A stretch of DNA of 64,000 bases from Streptomyces sp. NBC_00461 (GCF_036013935.1 NZ_CP107902.1:9581001-9645000); one strand, 5' to 3'. Counted from the stretch's first letter, positions 16,764 to 25,931 are shown. Notes: generated from the letters alone by a model not told the origin. A program made the numbers and translations.

Positions 16764-17960
16764 ATGACCGTCACCACCGCCGGACCCGCGTCCGCCACCG
16801 AGGACCTGCTGCCCTTCCGTGACCCCGGCTTCCGTGCGGACCCGTACCCGTACTACGCGCGGCTGCGGCAGGAGCACCCTGTCTACCGGCATCCGGTCGG
16901 CCTGTACGTCGTCTCCCACTACGAGGACGTCGCCCGGCTGATCCGCAACCCCAGCCTGAGCGTGCAGCAGCTCGACTTCGGGCCGGCCGCCCCGATCCAC
17001 CACACCATGCTCGGCAAGGACGCCCCCGACCACACGCGGCTGCGGCGGATCACCAACCGCTGGTTCACACCCAAGGCCGTCGAGGAGTGGTCCAAGGTGA
17101 TGCGCGCCTCCGTGGAGGCCGTGCTCGACGAGGTCGAGAAGGGCGACGGCACCCTGGACGCGGCCGACGGCCTCTCGCTGAAGTGCACCTTCGAGACCAC
17201 CTGCCACATCTTCGGCATCGAGCCGACCGAGATGGACACCATCCAGCGCAAGACCTACGAGATCGGCCTGAGCCTCGGCCCCGGCGGCAACGACGAGGAA
17301 GCCCGCGCCACCACGGAGGCGTTCGCCTGGTTCGCCGAGCACATCCGCCGGCTCGTGGCCGACAAACGCGCCCGCCCCGGCGAGGGACTGATCGACGCCT
17401 TCATCGCCGCGCAGGACGAGGGCAGGATGACCGAGGAAGAGGTCGTCTACACCATCTTCCTGTTCTTCGCCGTGGGCCACCTCGACGTCAAGCACCTGAT
17501 CAACCACGGCATCTGGCTGATGACGCAGCGGCCCGAGCTGTTCGCCGCCTACCGGGACGAGCCGGAGGCGCGGCCCGGCATCATCAACGAGATCCTGCGG
17601 ATCGACACACCCGAGTCGATGGTGGTGCGCCTGACCACGCAGGACACGGTCATCGGCGACACCACCGTACCGGCCGGAGAAGCGCTGGCCCTGCTCATCG
17701 CCTCCGCCAACCGCGACCCCGAGGTCTTCGCCGACCCCGACACCTTCGACCACACCCGCCCGGGTGCCGCCAGCCAGCACCTTGCCTTCGGCTCCGGCAT
17801 GCACGGCTGCGCCGGCCAGGTCCTGGCCCGCGCCGAGGCCGACATCGTCTTCAGCTCGATCGTCAACCGGTTCAACGGGGTCGCGCTGGCGGGCGAGCCC
17901 GCCTATGCGCACACCGAGTTCCTGCGCACGATCACCCACCTCCCCGTCCGTTTTCTCTGA
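16764..17960 (+). CDS. Cytochrome P450 with unusual I-helix
   Basis: A bacterial P450 of 398 residues; ATG 16764 has GAGGAG upstream. The heme loop is standard (FGSGMHGCAGQ, Cys near 349) and the K-helix EILR is present. The I-helix, normally AG.(D/E)T, reads FFAVGHLDVKHL near 236, so the acid-alcohol pair used for oxygen activation is replaced by Leu-Asp. Enzymes lacking that Thr often rely on substrate hydroxyls or catalyse atypical reactions. It is followed 30 bases later by its own ferredoxin. No reductase gene adjoins. The substrate is unknown. Confidence 0.88.
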   Translation: MTVTTAGPASATEDLLPFRDPGFRADPYPYYARLRQEHPVYRHPVGLYVVSHYEDVARLIRNPSLSVQQLDFGPAAPIHHTMLGKDAPDHTRLRRITNRWFTPKAVEEWSKVMRASVEAVLDEVEKGDGTLDAADGLSLKCTFETTCHIFGIEPTEMDTIQRKTYEIGLSLGPGGNDEEARATTEAFAWFAEHIRRLVADKRARPGEGLIDAFIAAQDEGRMTEEEVVYTIFLFFAVGHLDVKHLINHGIWLMTQRPELFAAYRDEPEARPGIINEILRIDTPESMVVRLTTQDTVIGDTTVPAGEALALLIASANRDPEVFADPDTFDHTRPGAASQHLAFGSGMHGCAGQVLARAEADIVFSSIVNRFNGVALAGEPAYAHTEFLRTITHLPVRFL

Positions 17961-17990
17961 TCCCCGACCCTCCGAGAGGCAGGAGCCGTC

Positions 17991-18203
17991 ATGAAGGTCG
18001 AAGTCGACCTCAAGAAGTGCCAGGACCACGGCCAGTGCGTGTACGCCGCCCCCGACCTGTTCGCGCTGGACGACGAGGGACGCCTGTCCCTGCGGTCGCA
18101 GGCGACGGACGTCTACGTGGCCGACGTGGACGAGGCAAGCGCCGAGGAGCTGTACGAGGCCGCCGAGGTCTGTCCGCTGCAGGCCATCACGGTGCACGAG
18201 TAG
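17991..18203 (+). CDS. Ferredoxin for P450 (CxxHxxC type), second copy
   Basis: A 70-residue ferredoxin with AGGAG before its ATG. The ligands are CQDHGQC near residues 10-16 and CP near residue 61, the same class as the protein at 10387 and clearly its paralog, with an eight-residue insertion before the last Cys. It pairs with the P450 just upstream. The reductase may be shared with the first system, or electrons could come from the formate-dehydrogenase-like enzyme that starts 13 bases downstream. Confidence 0.9.
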   Translation: MKVEVDLKKCQDHGQCVYAAPDLFALDDEGRLSLRSQATDVYVADVDEASAEELYEAAEVCPLQAITVHE

Positions 18204-18216
18204 ACGGGAACGCGGC

Positions 18217-20547
18217 ATGTCACCGATGGCGTCCGGGCCACCGGAGAACGACCCCGGCGACAGCGGTCTGACCGTCGGTCCGCCCAAGGAGTACGCGGCC
18301 GGCATCCCGGCCGTCGTCCAGTCGCTGCGGCACGGCGGCCGCCAGATGGGCGCCAAGCGGACCCTGCTGACCCTGCTGAGCGTCAACCAGAAGACCGGGT
18401 TCGACTGCCCCGGCTGCGCCTGGCCGGAGGGCGACCACCGGCACGCCGCCGAGTTCTGCGAGAACGGCGCCAAGGCGGTGGCCGAGGAGGCCACACTGCG
18501 CCGCGTCACCCCGGCCTTCTTCGCCGAGCACAGCGTGGCGGAGCTGCTGGAGCGCAGCGACTACTGGCTGGGCCAGCAGGGCAGGCTCACCCACCCGATG
18601 TACCTGGCGCCCGGGGCGCGGCACTACACGCCGGTGAGCTGGGAGCAGGCGTACGACATCGTGGCCGGGGAACTGGCCGCGCTGGACTCACCGGACGAGG
18701 CGTCCTTCTACACCTCGGGGCGCACCAGCAATGAGGCGGCGTTCGTCTACCAGCTGTTCGTCCGCGCGCTGGGCACCAACAACCTGCCCGACTGCTCGAA
18801 CATGTGCCACGAGTCCTCCGGCGTGGCCCTGTCCGAGACCATCGGGATCGGCAAGGGCAGCGTCTCGCTCGACGACCTGCACCAGGCGGACCTGGTCCTC
18901 GTCGTGGGCCAGAACCCGGGGACGAACCATCCCCGCATGCTCTCCGCCCTGGAGCGGACGAAGCGGGGCGGGGGGCACGTCGTGGCGGTCAACCCGCTGC
19001 CCGAGGCCGGCCTGCTGCGCTTCAGGAATCCGCAGCGGCCCTCAGGGATGATCGGCCGGGGCACCGCGCTGGCGGACGAGTTCGCACAGATCCGCCTCGG
19101 CGGCGACCTCGCCCTGTTCCGGGCCCTGAACCGGCTTCTGCTGGAGGCCGAGGACCGGGCCCCGGGCACGGTGGTGGACCGTGCGTTCGTCGAGGAGCAC
19201 ACCGACGGGTTCGAGGAGTTCGCGGCCGACGTGCGCGCCACGCCCTGGGCGGAAGTCCTGGAGGCCACGGGCCTGGAGCGCGAGCAGATCGAGCGGATCC
19301 ACCAGCGGGTGCTGAAGGCCCGGAAGATCGTGGTGTGCTGGGCGATGGGCCTGACCCAGCACAAGCACTCCGTACCGACCATCCGCGAGGTGGTCAACTT
19401 CCTCCTCCTGCGCGGCAACATCGGCCGCCCCGGTGCCGGGGTCTGCCCGGTGCGCGGCCACTCCAACGTCCAGGGCGACCGCACCATGGGGATCTACGAG
19501 AAGCCCGCGGACGACTTCCTGGACGCGCTGGAGAAGGAGTTCGGCCTGCCCATGCCGCGTCACCACGGGCTTGACGTGGTCGACACCATCCGCGCCATGC
19601 GGGACGGAAGGGTGAAGGTCTTCTTCGCCATGGGCGGCAACTTCGTCTCGGCCACCCCGGACACCGCCGTCACCGAGCAGGCCCTGCGCCGTACGGCCCT
19701 GACGGTGCAGGTCTCCACCAAGCTCAACCGCTCCCACCTGGTCACGGGCCGCCGGGCGCTGATCCTTCCCACGCTCGGCCGCACCGAGGCCGACCTGCGC
19801 GGCGGCGGACCGCAGGTCGTCACCGTCGAGGACTCGATGAGCTCGGTGCACGCCTCCCGGGGCACGCTGGCGCCCGCCTCGCCCGAGCTGCGCTCGGAGA
19901 CGGCGATCGTCTGCGAACTGGCCGAGCGGGTGCTCGCCGCTCGCGGTGAGCCGCCAAGCGTCCCCTGGCGAGCCATGGCGGAGGACTACGACCTGATCCG
20001 TGACCGCATCGCCCGGGTCGTCCCCGGCTTCGAGGACTGCAACCCGCGCGTACGCCATCCGGGCGGGTTCGTCCTGCCGCACGGGCCACGGGACGACCGG
20101 CATTTCCCGACCGCGACCGGCAAGGCCCGCTTCACCGTCAATCCGATGACCGTGCTGTACGTGCCCGAGGGGCGGCTCCTCCTGCAGACGGTCCGCTCCC
20201 ACGACCAGTACAACACCACGCTCTACGGCCTCGACGACCGCTACCGCGGTATCCATGGAGGGCGCCGGGTGGTCTTCGTCCACCCCGACGATCTGGCCGC
20301 TCTCCAGCTGGCCGATGCCGACCGGGTCGACCTGGTCGGCGAGTACCCCGACGGCGCCGAACGTGTGGCACCCGACTTCCGTGTCGTGTCCTACCCGACC
20401 GCCCGCGGCTGCTGCGCGGCCTACTTCCCCGAGACCAACGTCCTGGTACCCCTGGACAGCACCGCCGACCTCAGCAACACCCCGACGTCGAAGTCGGTCG
20501 TCGTGCGACTCGTACGCCGGGGCACGGCCGACCTGGCCGCCGCCTGA
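18217..20547 (+). CDS. Molybdopterin oxidoreductase, FdhF/YdeP (formate-dehydrogenase-like) family
   Basis: A 776-residue molybdenum bis-MGD enzyme. The N-terminus has CPGCAWPE (Cys64, Cys67), the short cluster motif of the YdeP family. SNMCHESSG near residue 197 places Cys where formate dehydrogenase H has selenocysteine. ADLVLVVGQNPGTNHPR and the C-terminal MGD-binding domain (LLLQTVRSHDQYNTTLYG) are well preserved. YdeP proteins are annotated as formate dehydrogenase-like; true formate activity is inferred here. The support is that the island also makes formate through GcvT-like protein, FolD and PurU. Co-transcription with a ferredoxin suggests that as electron acceptor. Confidence 0.85.
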   Translation: MSPMASGPPENDPGDSGLTVGPPKEYAAGIPAVVQSLRHGGRQMGAKRTLLTLLSVNQKTGFDCPGCAWPEGDHRHAAEFCENGAKAVAEEATLRRVTPAFFAEHSVAELLERSDYWLGQQGRLTHPMYLAPGARHYTPVSWEQAYDIVAGELAALDSPDEASFYTSGRTSNEAAFVYQLFVRALGTNNLPDCSNMCHESSGVALSETIGIGKGSVSLDDLHQADLVLVVGQNPGTNHPRMLSALERTKRGGGHVVAVNPLPEAGLLRFRNPQRPSGMIGRGTALADEFAQIRLGGDLALFRALNRLLLEAEDRAPGTVVDRAFVEEHTDGFEEFAADVRATPWAEVLEATGLEREQIERIHQRVLKARKIVVCWAMGLTQHKHSVPTIREVVNFLLLRGNIGRPGAGVCPVRGHSNVQGDRTMGIYEKPADDFLDALEKEFGLPMPRHHGLDVVDTIRAMRDGRVKVFFAMGGNFVSATPDTAVTEQALRRTALTVQVSTKLNRSHLVTGRRALILPTLGRTEADLRGGGPQVVTVEDSMSSVHASRGTLAPASPELRSETAIVCELAERVLAARGEPPSVPWRAMAEDYDLIRDRIARVVPGFEDCNPRVRHPGGFVLPHGPRDDRHFPTATGKARFTVNPMTVLYVPEGRLLLQTVRSHDQYNTTLYGLDDRYRGIHGGRRVVFVHPDDLAALQLADADRVDLVGEYPDGAERVAPDFRVVSYPTARGCCAAYFPETNVLVPLDSTADLSNTPTSKSVVVRLVRRGTADLAAA

Positions 20548-20636
20548 GTCACGGTCCTGCAAAGACGCCCGCGGTTGGCGAAGGATCTCGCGCAACCCCT
20601 TGTCAAACGGATAGTTCCGGCCCATCATGGGGCAAC

Positions 20637-20654
20637 TCGTTTGGCCTAAAACAA
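20637..20654 (-). promoter_or_regulatory. Operator, TTGTTTTAGGCCAAACGA (proposed MarR site 3)
   Basis: The motif lies in the leader of the permease gene, about 40-55 bases before its start and downstream of a possible TTGTCA-N17-CATCAT promoter (20600-20628). It is on the minus strand but otherwise matches the sites at 10149 and 22224. Confidence 0.6.
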
Positions 20655-20691
20655 TCTCCCCATCCCTCCCCGTTCCTGGCAGGTGATACGA

Positions 20692-22149
20692 GTGGACAGT
20701 CAGACCGCGGTTCCTACGCAAACGGGTCATGATGCATCCATGGCAGGCAAGCTCAAGCCCGATTCTCTCGGTGTCCTGGGCATTCTCTTCTTCGTTCTCT
20801 CCGCCCAGGCGCCGTTGACGGGCATCGCGGGAGCTGTGCCCATCGCCGTCGCCATCGGCAACGGTGCGGGTGCTCCTGCCGCCTACCTTGCGGCCGGCGT
20901 CATCATCCTGCTGTTCTCCGTCGGATTCGTCGCCATGGGTCGCCATGTCGTGGACGCCGGAGCCTTCTACACCTACATCGGCAAGGGGCTCGGCCGTCCG
21001 GCCGGTTCCGGCAGTGCCGGGGTCGCCCTCTTCGCCTACTGTGCCGTCCAGGCCGCCATGTACGGGCTGTACGGCGTCACGGTAAGCGGTCTGGTCGAGC
21101 ACTACTCGGGCGTACATGTCGCGTGGTGGGTCTGGACGCTGGTCACCATGGTGATCGTGCAGGCCCTCGGCGCCTCGGGCATCGAGATGGGCGCCAAGAT
21201 CCTCGCCGTCTTCGTCCTGGCGGAGTTCAGCATCCTGATCGCCTTCGCCCTAGTGACGCTGTTCAAGGGCGGCGGACACGAGGGCCTGGGCTTCACGGAC
21301 AGCTTCTCGCCGTCCGCCGCGCTTCAGGGCGCTCCCGGTGTGGCCCTGATGTTCGCCGTGGCGTCGATGTTCGGCTTCGAGGCCACCGCCATCTACGGCG
21401 AGGAGGCCCGCGAGCCCCGCAAGACCGTCCCCCGGGCCACCTACCTGTCGGTCGCGGTGATCACGGGATTCTTCGCCTTCACCTCGTGGATGCTGATCTC
21501 GGCGCACGGCGCGTCCCAGGCGACGGGCGACGCCGGCAAGGCCCTGCAGAGCGGCGACGCGACAAGCTTCGTCTTCGCCCCGATCGCCGCCCTGTTCGGC
21601 GGCTGGGCGAACGACGTGCTGCCGATCCTGCTGGCCACCTCCCTCTTCGCGGGCATCCTGGCCTTCCACAACTCCGCCAACCGCTACCTGTTCTCCCTCG
21701 GCCGGGAGGGCCTGCTTCCCCACGCGCTGACCGCCATCAACCGGCGCCACTCGCCCTGGGTCGCGGGCACGGCGCAATCCGTGCTCTCCGTACTGCTGGT
21801 GATGCCCTTCGCCATCCTCGGCAAGGACCCGGTACTGACCCTCTTCTCCTGGTTCAGCGGAGTCGCCGTCCTCGGCGTCATGCTGCTGTACTTCCTGACC
21901 TCGGCCTCGATCGTCGTCTTCTTCCGCCGCTCACGTGCCGACACCCGCCCCTGGAACACGCTGATCGCCCCCGTCCTGGGCGCCCTCGGCATCGCGGGTG
22001 CCATCTGGCTCATCATCGCCAACTTCACGACGCTGATCGGCGGTGACCAGACGACGGCCATATGGCTCCAGCTCACCGTCCCGGTGGTGCTGATCCTCGG
22101 CGTCGTCGCCGCCCGGCTGACGCGGTCCCGGACACAGACCGCCGACTGA
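20692..22149 (+). CDS. APC-family amino acid/amine permease
   Basis: An integral membrane importer of about 485 residues with some 12 hydrophobic segments. The N-terminal APC signature is visible (GVLGILFFVLSAQAPLTGIA), as is MFGFEATAIYGEEAREPRKT near residue 230, typical of amino acid and amine permeases. GTG 20692 is preferred to GTG 20683 because AGGTGAT lies correctly before it. It is followed by a terminator and by the PuuC/PuuD-like genes with the same operator. Uptake of the amine degraded by the island is the natural role; the exact substrate is not readable. Confidence 0.85.
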   Translation: MDSQTAVPTQTGHDASMAGKLKPDSLGVLGILFFVLSAQAPLTGIAGAVPIAVAIGNGAGAPAAYLAAGVIILLFSVGFVAMGRHVVDAGAFYTYIGKGLGRPAGSGSAGVALFAYCAVQAAMYGLYGVTVSGLVEHYSGVHVAWWVWTLVTMVIVQALGASGIEMGAKILAVFVLAEFSILIAFALVTLFKGGGHEGLGFTDSFSPSAALQGAPGVALMFAVASMFGFEATAIYGEEAREPRKTVPRATYLSVAVITGFFAFTSWMLISAHGASQATGDAGKALQSGDATSFVFAPIAALFGGWANDVLPILLATSLFAGILAFHNSANRYLFSLGREGLLPHALTAINRRHSPWVAGTAQSVLSVLLVMPFAILGKDPVLTLFSWFSGVAVLGVMLLYFLTSASIVVFFRRSRADTRPWNTLIAPVLGALGIAGAIWLIIANFTTLIGGDQTTAIWLQLTVPVVLILGVVAARLTRSRTQTAD

Positions 22150-22167
22150 ACACCGCTTTGCCTCACC

Positions 22168-22199
22168 GATACGGCCGGAGCCTGCGCCCCGGCCGTATC
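22168..22199 (+). terminator. Terminator after permease gene
   Basis: GATACGGCCGG (22168-22178) and CCGGCCGTATC (22189-22199) form an 11-bp stem with a 10-base loop, 19 bases after the permease stop. Confidence 0.75.
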
Positions 22200-22223
22200 C
22201 GGCCTTCTGCCGGAGCGCGTGAG

Positions 22224-22240
22224 TTGTTTTCGCCAAACGA
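22224..22240 (+). promoter_or_regulatory. Operator, TTGTTTTCGCCAAACGA (proposed MarR site 4)
   Basis: Found 28 bases before the start of the PuuC-like gene. It is one base shorter in the centre than the other copies but keeps both TTGTTT and GCCAAAC. Confidence 0.6.
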
Positions 22241-22267
22241 AACGGATGAAACGGAGAGGGAGAGCGC

Positions 22268-23758
22268 GTGCTGAACGCCACCCACGAGGAACTGCTGCGC
22301 CGCGCCAAGGAACTCGACCTGCCCACGCAGCACCACATCGACGGCAGGAGCGAAGCCGGTGACGGTGGATCATTCGCCGTGATCTCCCCGCGCGACGGCC
22401 AGACCCTGGTGAAGGTCGCCGACGCAAGGGAGGCGGAGGTCGATCTCGCCGTCGCGGCGGCGCGCCGAGCCTTCGACACGGGGCCGTGGCCGCACCTGGC
22501 GCCCGCCGAGCGTGGCCGGGTCCTGCTGCGAATCGCCGAGCTGCTGGAGGAACGGCGCGAGGAACTGGCACTGACCGTGAGCCTGGAGATGGGCAAACCC
22601 ATCACGGACGCGTACGCCATCGAGCTGCGCGCCGCGATCAACACCTTCCGCTGGTACGGGCAGCTCGCCGACAAGCTCACGGACGAGTCCCCGCACACCG
22701 CACCGGACTCGCTGGCCCTGATCACCCGGGAGCCGACCGGTGTCGTCGGCGCCGTCGTGCCGTGGAACTTCCCGCTCACGTTGGCGAGTTGGAAAGTCGC
22801 TCCCGCGCTCGCTGCCGGCTGCACGGTCGTCCTGAAGCCGTCGGAGTCCTCTCCGCTGTCCGCCCTCCTGCTCGGCCGCGCCGCCACCGACGCCGGACTG
22901 CCGCCGGGCGTCCTCAACGTCGTGACCGGTGACGGTCCGGTGGCCGGCCGGGCGCTCGGCCTCCACCCAGACGTCGATGTCCTGGCATTCACCGGATCCA
23001 CCGCCGTCGGCCGGCACTTCCTGCGCTACGCCGCCGACTCCAACCTCAAGCGCGTCTGGCTGGAGCTCGGCGGCAAGTCACCGAACATCGTCCTGCCCGA
23101 TGCCCCCGACCTGGAGAAGGCCGCGGCGACCGCGGCCTGGGGCATCTTCTTCAACCAGGGAGAGATGTGCACCGCACCCTCCCGGCTACTGGTCCACTCC
23201 TCCATCGCCGAACAGGTCACGGAGGCCGTCGTGGCGCGAGCGCGCGAACTGCGGGTGGGCGACCCGCTCGATCCGGCCACCGAGATGGGCGCACTGGTCG
23301 GCGAGGGCCACCTCGGCAGGGTCCTGGAGCATGTCGCCTCCGGCCTGGACGAAGGCGCCCGGCTACGCGCGGGCGGGGGCCGGGCCTTGGCCGAGACCGG
23401 CGGCAGCTATCTGCGGCCCACTGTGTTCGACCGGGTCGGCCCCGGCGTGCGGCTGGCCCGCGAGGAGATCTTCGGCCCGGTCCTGTCCGTCCTCGCCTTC
23501 GACGACCTCGACGAGGCGGTACGGCTGGCCAACGCCACCGAGTACGGCCTCGCCGCCGGCCTGTGGACCTCCGACCTGTCCACCGCCCACAAGGTCTCGC
23601 GCGCGCTGAAGGCCGGCACGGTCTGGGTCAACTGCTATGAGGAGGGTGACCTGACCGTCCCGTTCGGCGGTATGAAGCAGTCGGGCAACGGCCGCGACAA
23701 GTCCGCCCACGCCATCGAGAAGTACACCGAACTGAAGACCACCTGGATCAAGCTGTGA
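22268..23758 (+). CDS. Aldehyde dehydrogenase, PuuC (gamma-glutamyl-aminobutyraldehyde) type
   Basis: An NAD(P)-dependent aldehyde dehydrogenase of 496 residues, starting at GTG 22268 after GGGAG. It resembles E. coli PuuC along its length: VPWNFPLTLASWKVAPALAA, LKRVWLELGGKSPNIV, catalytic Cys301 in NQGEMCTAP, and the diagnostic end TVPFGGMKQSGNGRDKSAHA followed by TELKTTWIKL. PuuC oxidises the aldehyde of gamma-glutamylated diamines. The next gene, overlapping by four bases, is a gamma-glutamyl hydrolase, which supports the same chemistry. A PuuB-type amine oxidase is absent; a P450 may take its place. Confidence 0.87.
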   Translation: MLNATHEELLRRAKELDLPTQHHIDGRSEAGDGGSFAVISPRDGQTLVKVADAREAEVDLAVAAARRAFDTGPWPHLAPAERGRVLLRIAELLEERREELALTVSLEMGKPITDAYAIELRAAINTFRWYGQLADKLTDESPHTAPDSLALITREPTGVVGAVVPWNFPLTLASWKVAPALAAGCTVVLKPSESSPLSALLLGRAATDAGLPPGVLNVVTGDGPVAGRALGLHPDVDVLAFTGSTAVGRHFLRYAADSNLKRVWLELGGKSPNIVLPDAPDLEKAAATAAWGIFFNQGEMCTAPSRLLVHSSIAEQVTEAVVARARELRVGDPLDPATEMGALVGEGHLGRVLEHVASGLDEGARLRAGGGRALAETGGSYLRPTVFDRVGPGVRLAREEIFGPVLSVLAFDDLDEAVRLANATEYGLAAGLWTSDLSTAHKVSRALKAGTVWVNCYEEGDLTVPFGGMKQSGNGRDKSAHAIEKYTELKTTWIKL

Positions 23759-24477
23759 CCCGTACGCACCCGCGACCTCTGATCGCGATTCCGGCCCGGT
23801 TCGCCGCCACCACGTCCGCGCTCCGCTACGTCGCCGAGGTCAACGCCCGTGCGTTGGTCGAGGCCGTGTGGCGGGCCGGGGGTGAGCCGGTGAGCATCCA
23901 CCCCGCCGAACCGGCCGGAGCCGACGTGGCCGAGCGCCTCGCCCGCTTCGACGGCGTGCTGCTCCCGGGCGGCGGAGACCTGGCCCCGCACCGCTACGGC
24001 GTCACCGACACCCATGACAGCGTCTATGACGTCGACGACCTCCAGGATGTGTTCGACCTCGAAGTCGCCCGGCGGGCCCTGGACTCGGGCCTGCCCCTGC
24101 TGGCGATCTGCCGCGGGCTGCAGGTGGTGAATGTCGCCCTCGGCGGGAGCCTCGAACAGGACATGGGCGGCGCGGACCGCGAACACCGGCACATCGTGCA
24201 CCCGGTCGCGATCCAGCGCGGCTCCCTGCTCGAACAGGCCACCGGCGTCGAGAAGACGGAGGTCTCCTGCTACCACCATCAGCGAGTCGACCGCATCGGC
24301 GTCGGGCTCACGGTCACCGCGCGGGCCGCCGACGGCACCGTGGAGGGGCTCGAACTGCCTGGGCACCCCGGGTGGTTCACGGCGGTGCAGTGGCACCCCG
24401 AGGACACCGCGGACCAGGACCCGGCCCAGCAGGCGCTGTTCGACGCGCTGGTGTACGCCGCCCACCACAGACACTGA
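23755..24477 (+). CDS. Gamma-glutamyl hydrolase, peptidase C26 (PuuD-like)
   Basis: A class I glutamine-amidotransferase-fold hydrolase of 240 residues. The nucleophile is Cys119 in AICRGLQVVN, the oxyanion Gly-rich strand is LLPGGGDLAPHRYG near residue 65, and the catalytic His-Glu pair is VQWHPED near residue 213. Family members release glutamate from gamma-glutamyl compounds such as gamma-Glu-GABA. GTG 23755 overlaps the dehydrogenase stop (GTGA). It completes the ligase-dehydrogenase-hydrolase set in the island. Confidence 0.87.
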   Translation: MTRTHPRPLIAIPARFAATTSALRYVAEVNARALVEAVWRAGGEPVSIHPAEPAGADVAERLARFDGVLLPGGGDLAPHRYGVTDTHDSVYDVDDLQDVFDLEVARRALDSGLPLLAICRGLQVVNVALGGSLEQDMGGADREHRHIVHPVAIQRGSLLEQATGVEKTEVSCYHHQRVDRIGVGLTVTARAADGTVEGLELPGHPGWFTAVQWHPEDTADQDPAQQALFDALVYAAHHRH

Positions 24478-24484
24478 CAAGGAC

Positions 24485-25375
24485 ATGGCTCTCTTCGGCC
24501 ACAAGCGACAGGCACCCCGCCTCGCCCCCGAACTCGACGACGTTCCGCTGGGCCGGGTGCTGAGAGGCATCGCCGCCGCCCGGGGACCGGGACCGCAGGA
24601 CCTCGCCATCGCCCAGGTGGAGCGGCTCCTGCGGGACACCGGTGACGACTGGGACCGCCGCTCTCACCGGGTCGGCGTCCTCGCGCAGGCCGCGCCCGCG
24701 CTGGCCCGGACCTGGCGCGAACGCCGGCCCCGCGACCCGGACGCCCTGGTACTGGCCACCTGGTCCGAACTGGCGACCGATCCGCGGAGTGCCCTGGCGA
24801 TCTGCCGTGCTGCCACCGAGGCCGCCCCGGAAGATCCGACCCCGTGGGTGGCCGCGCTGGCGGCGCTGCGACTTCTGGGCAGGCCGAGCTCTGAGCTTTC
24901 TCCCGTCTGGCAGGAGATACACGCGCGTGATCCTTGGCACCGGGAGGCGTACCTGCAGATCCTGGGATATCTGTCTCCGGAGGAGCAGGGCAGCCAGGCC
25001 GCGCTGCGGGACTTTCTCGACGATGCCATCGCGGTCATGCCCTGGGACGCGCCGACGGCATGCCTGCCCCTGACGGCGGCTGTACGGCAGTACCACCGCG
25101 AAAGGAGCAGCGGGGGTATCGAGGCGCTGGGGGTGAGCCGGTACTGGTCGCAGCCGCACACCGCACGACTGCTGGACCACGGCATGGCCCACTGGCCGCA
25201 ACCTGGTCACCTGCGTCACGCGGCCGCCGTCGCGGACCTGGGAATCCTCGCCTATGCCCTGGTCCGCGCGGGCCGCAGCGGCGATGCCGACCCGGTCTTC
25301 TCCGCGGTCGGCGGGCTGGTGACGCCGTGGCCCTGGAACTACGAGGGGGACCCGGTGGAACAATTCGCCCGCTGA
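24485..25375 (+). CDS. Hypothetical protein, helical-repeat (TPR-like)
   Basis: A 296-residue cytosolic protein I do not recognise by name. It starts at ATG 24485 just after AAGGA, eight bases beyond the hydrolase stop, so it is the last gene of that operon. The sequence is Ala/Leu/Arg-rich with paired helices (ALVLATWSELATDPRSALAI, CRAATEAAPEDPTPWVAALA), which resembles TPR-like repeat proteins of Streptomyces. No catalytic motif or signal peptide is visible. A scaffold or accessory role is possible but unsupported. Confidence 0.7.
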   Translation: MALFGHKRQAPRLAPELDDVPLGRVLRGIAAARGPGPQDLAIAQVERLLRDTGDDWDRRSHRVGVLAQAAPALARTWRERRPRDPDALVLATWSELATDPRSALAICRAATEAAPEDPTPWVAALAALRLLGRPSSELSPVWQEIHARDPWHREAYLQILGYLSPEEQGSQAALRDFLDDAIAVMPWDAPTACLPLTAAVRQYHRERSSGGIEALGVSRYWSQPHTARLLDHGMAHWPQPGHLRHAAAVADLGILAYALVRAGRSGDADPVFSAVGGLVTPWPWNYEGDPVEQFAR

Positions 25376-25455
25376 AGCCCCCTCGGGGGACTGGTTCACC
25401 GTGCCGGCAGGTCGCGCCGCGGGTGGTCATTCGTGTAAACAGGCGGACGGCAGGG

Positions 25456-25842
25456 TCAGTTGCCGGCGTCCTGCTCGGGACCGATCCGCTGGTAGCCGTG
25501 CACTCGGCTCGGTCGTCCCTGGGGGTTGGGGCCGTAGACGGCGAGCATCCGGGCGTAGTCCGGCGCCCAATACCTGCCGACCGTGCCGGCCGGAACCAGG
25601 ACGAGGTCCCCGGTGTGCCCTTCGGTCGTCTTCCCGTCGCACCGCACGAACAAGTGGCCTTCGAGAACGTAGTTGAGCTCGTCGTGAGGATGCTCGTCGC
25701 TCCAGGACTCGCCCCGAAGCTCTCACTCCATCACCGCCAGTCGCTGGGGCCGGCCCGGTGGCGCAGGAGGAATGAAGGCATGACCGCGCGGGCCTTCGCC
25801 TCGGCGAGTCAACAGGGTCGCGGGAAACTTCCGTGGGGGCAT
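25456..25842 (-). pseudogene. Cupin-domain protein interrupted by TGA
   Basis: From ATG 25842 the frame reads MPPRKFPATLLTRR, meets an in-frame TGA at 25723-25725, then continues as a typical small cupin: DEHPHDELNYVLEGHLFV, GDLVLVPAGTVGRYWAP, ending at TAG/TGA near 25456. The metal-binding pattern H.H...E is present after the stop (HPHDELNYVLEG). About 129 codons would make a normal single-domain cupin. It is either a recent nonsense mutation or a sequencing error. It lies alone between the hydrolase operon and the folate genes. Confidence 0.65.
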
Positions 25843-25886
25843 GGTGCCGTCCTTTCCGTGGAGCGCGTGCTGCGGCTCGGGTACGC

Positions 25887-25920
25887 CGGGGCCGGTACCG
25901 CTTAAGCGGTACCGGCCCCG
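25887..25920 (-). terminator. 34-bp perfect palindrome terminating the folate operon
   Basis: A perfectly self-complementary sequence, CGGGGCCGGTACCGCTT followed by its complement, centred at 25903/25904. It lies 11 bases beyond the folD stop on the minus strand and within the 5' side of the cupin remnant. It can form a 15-bp or longer stem. Confidence 0.8.
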
Positions 25921-25931
25921 AGCCGTGTACG

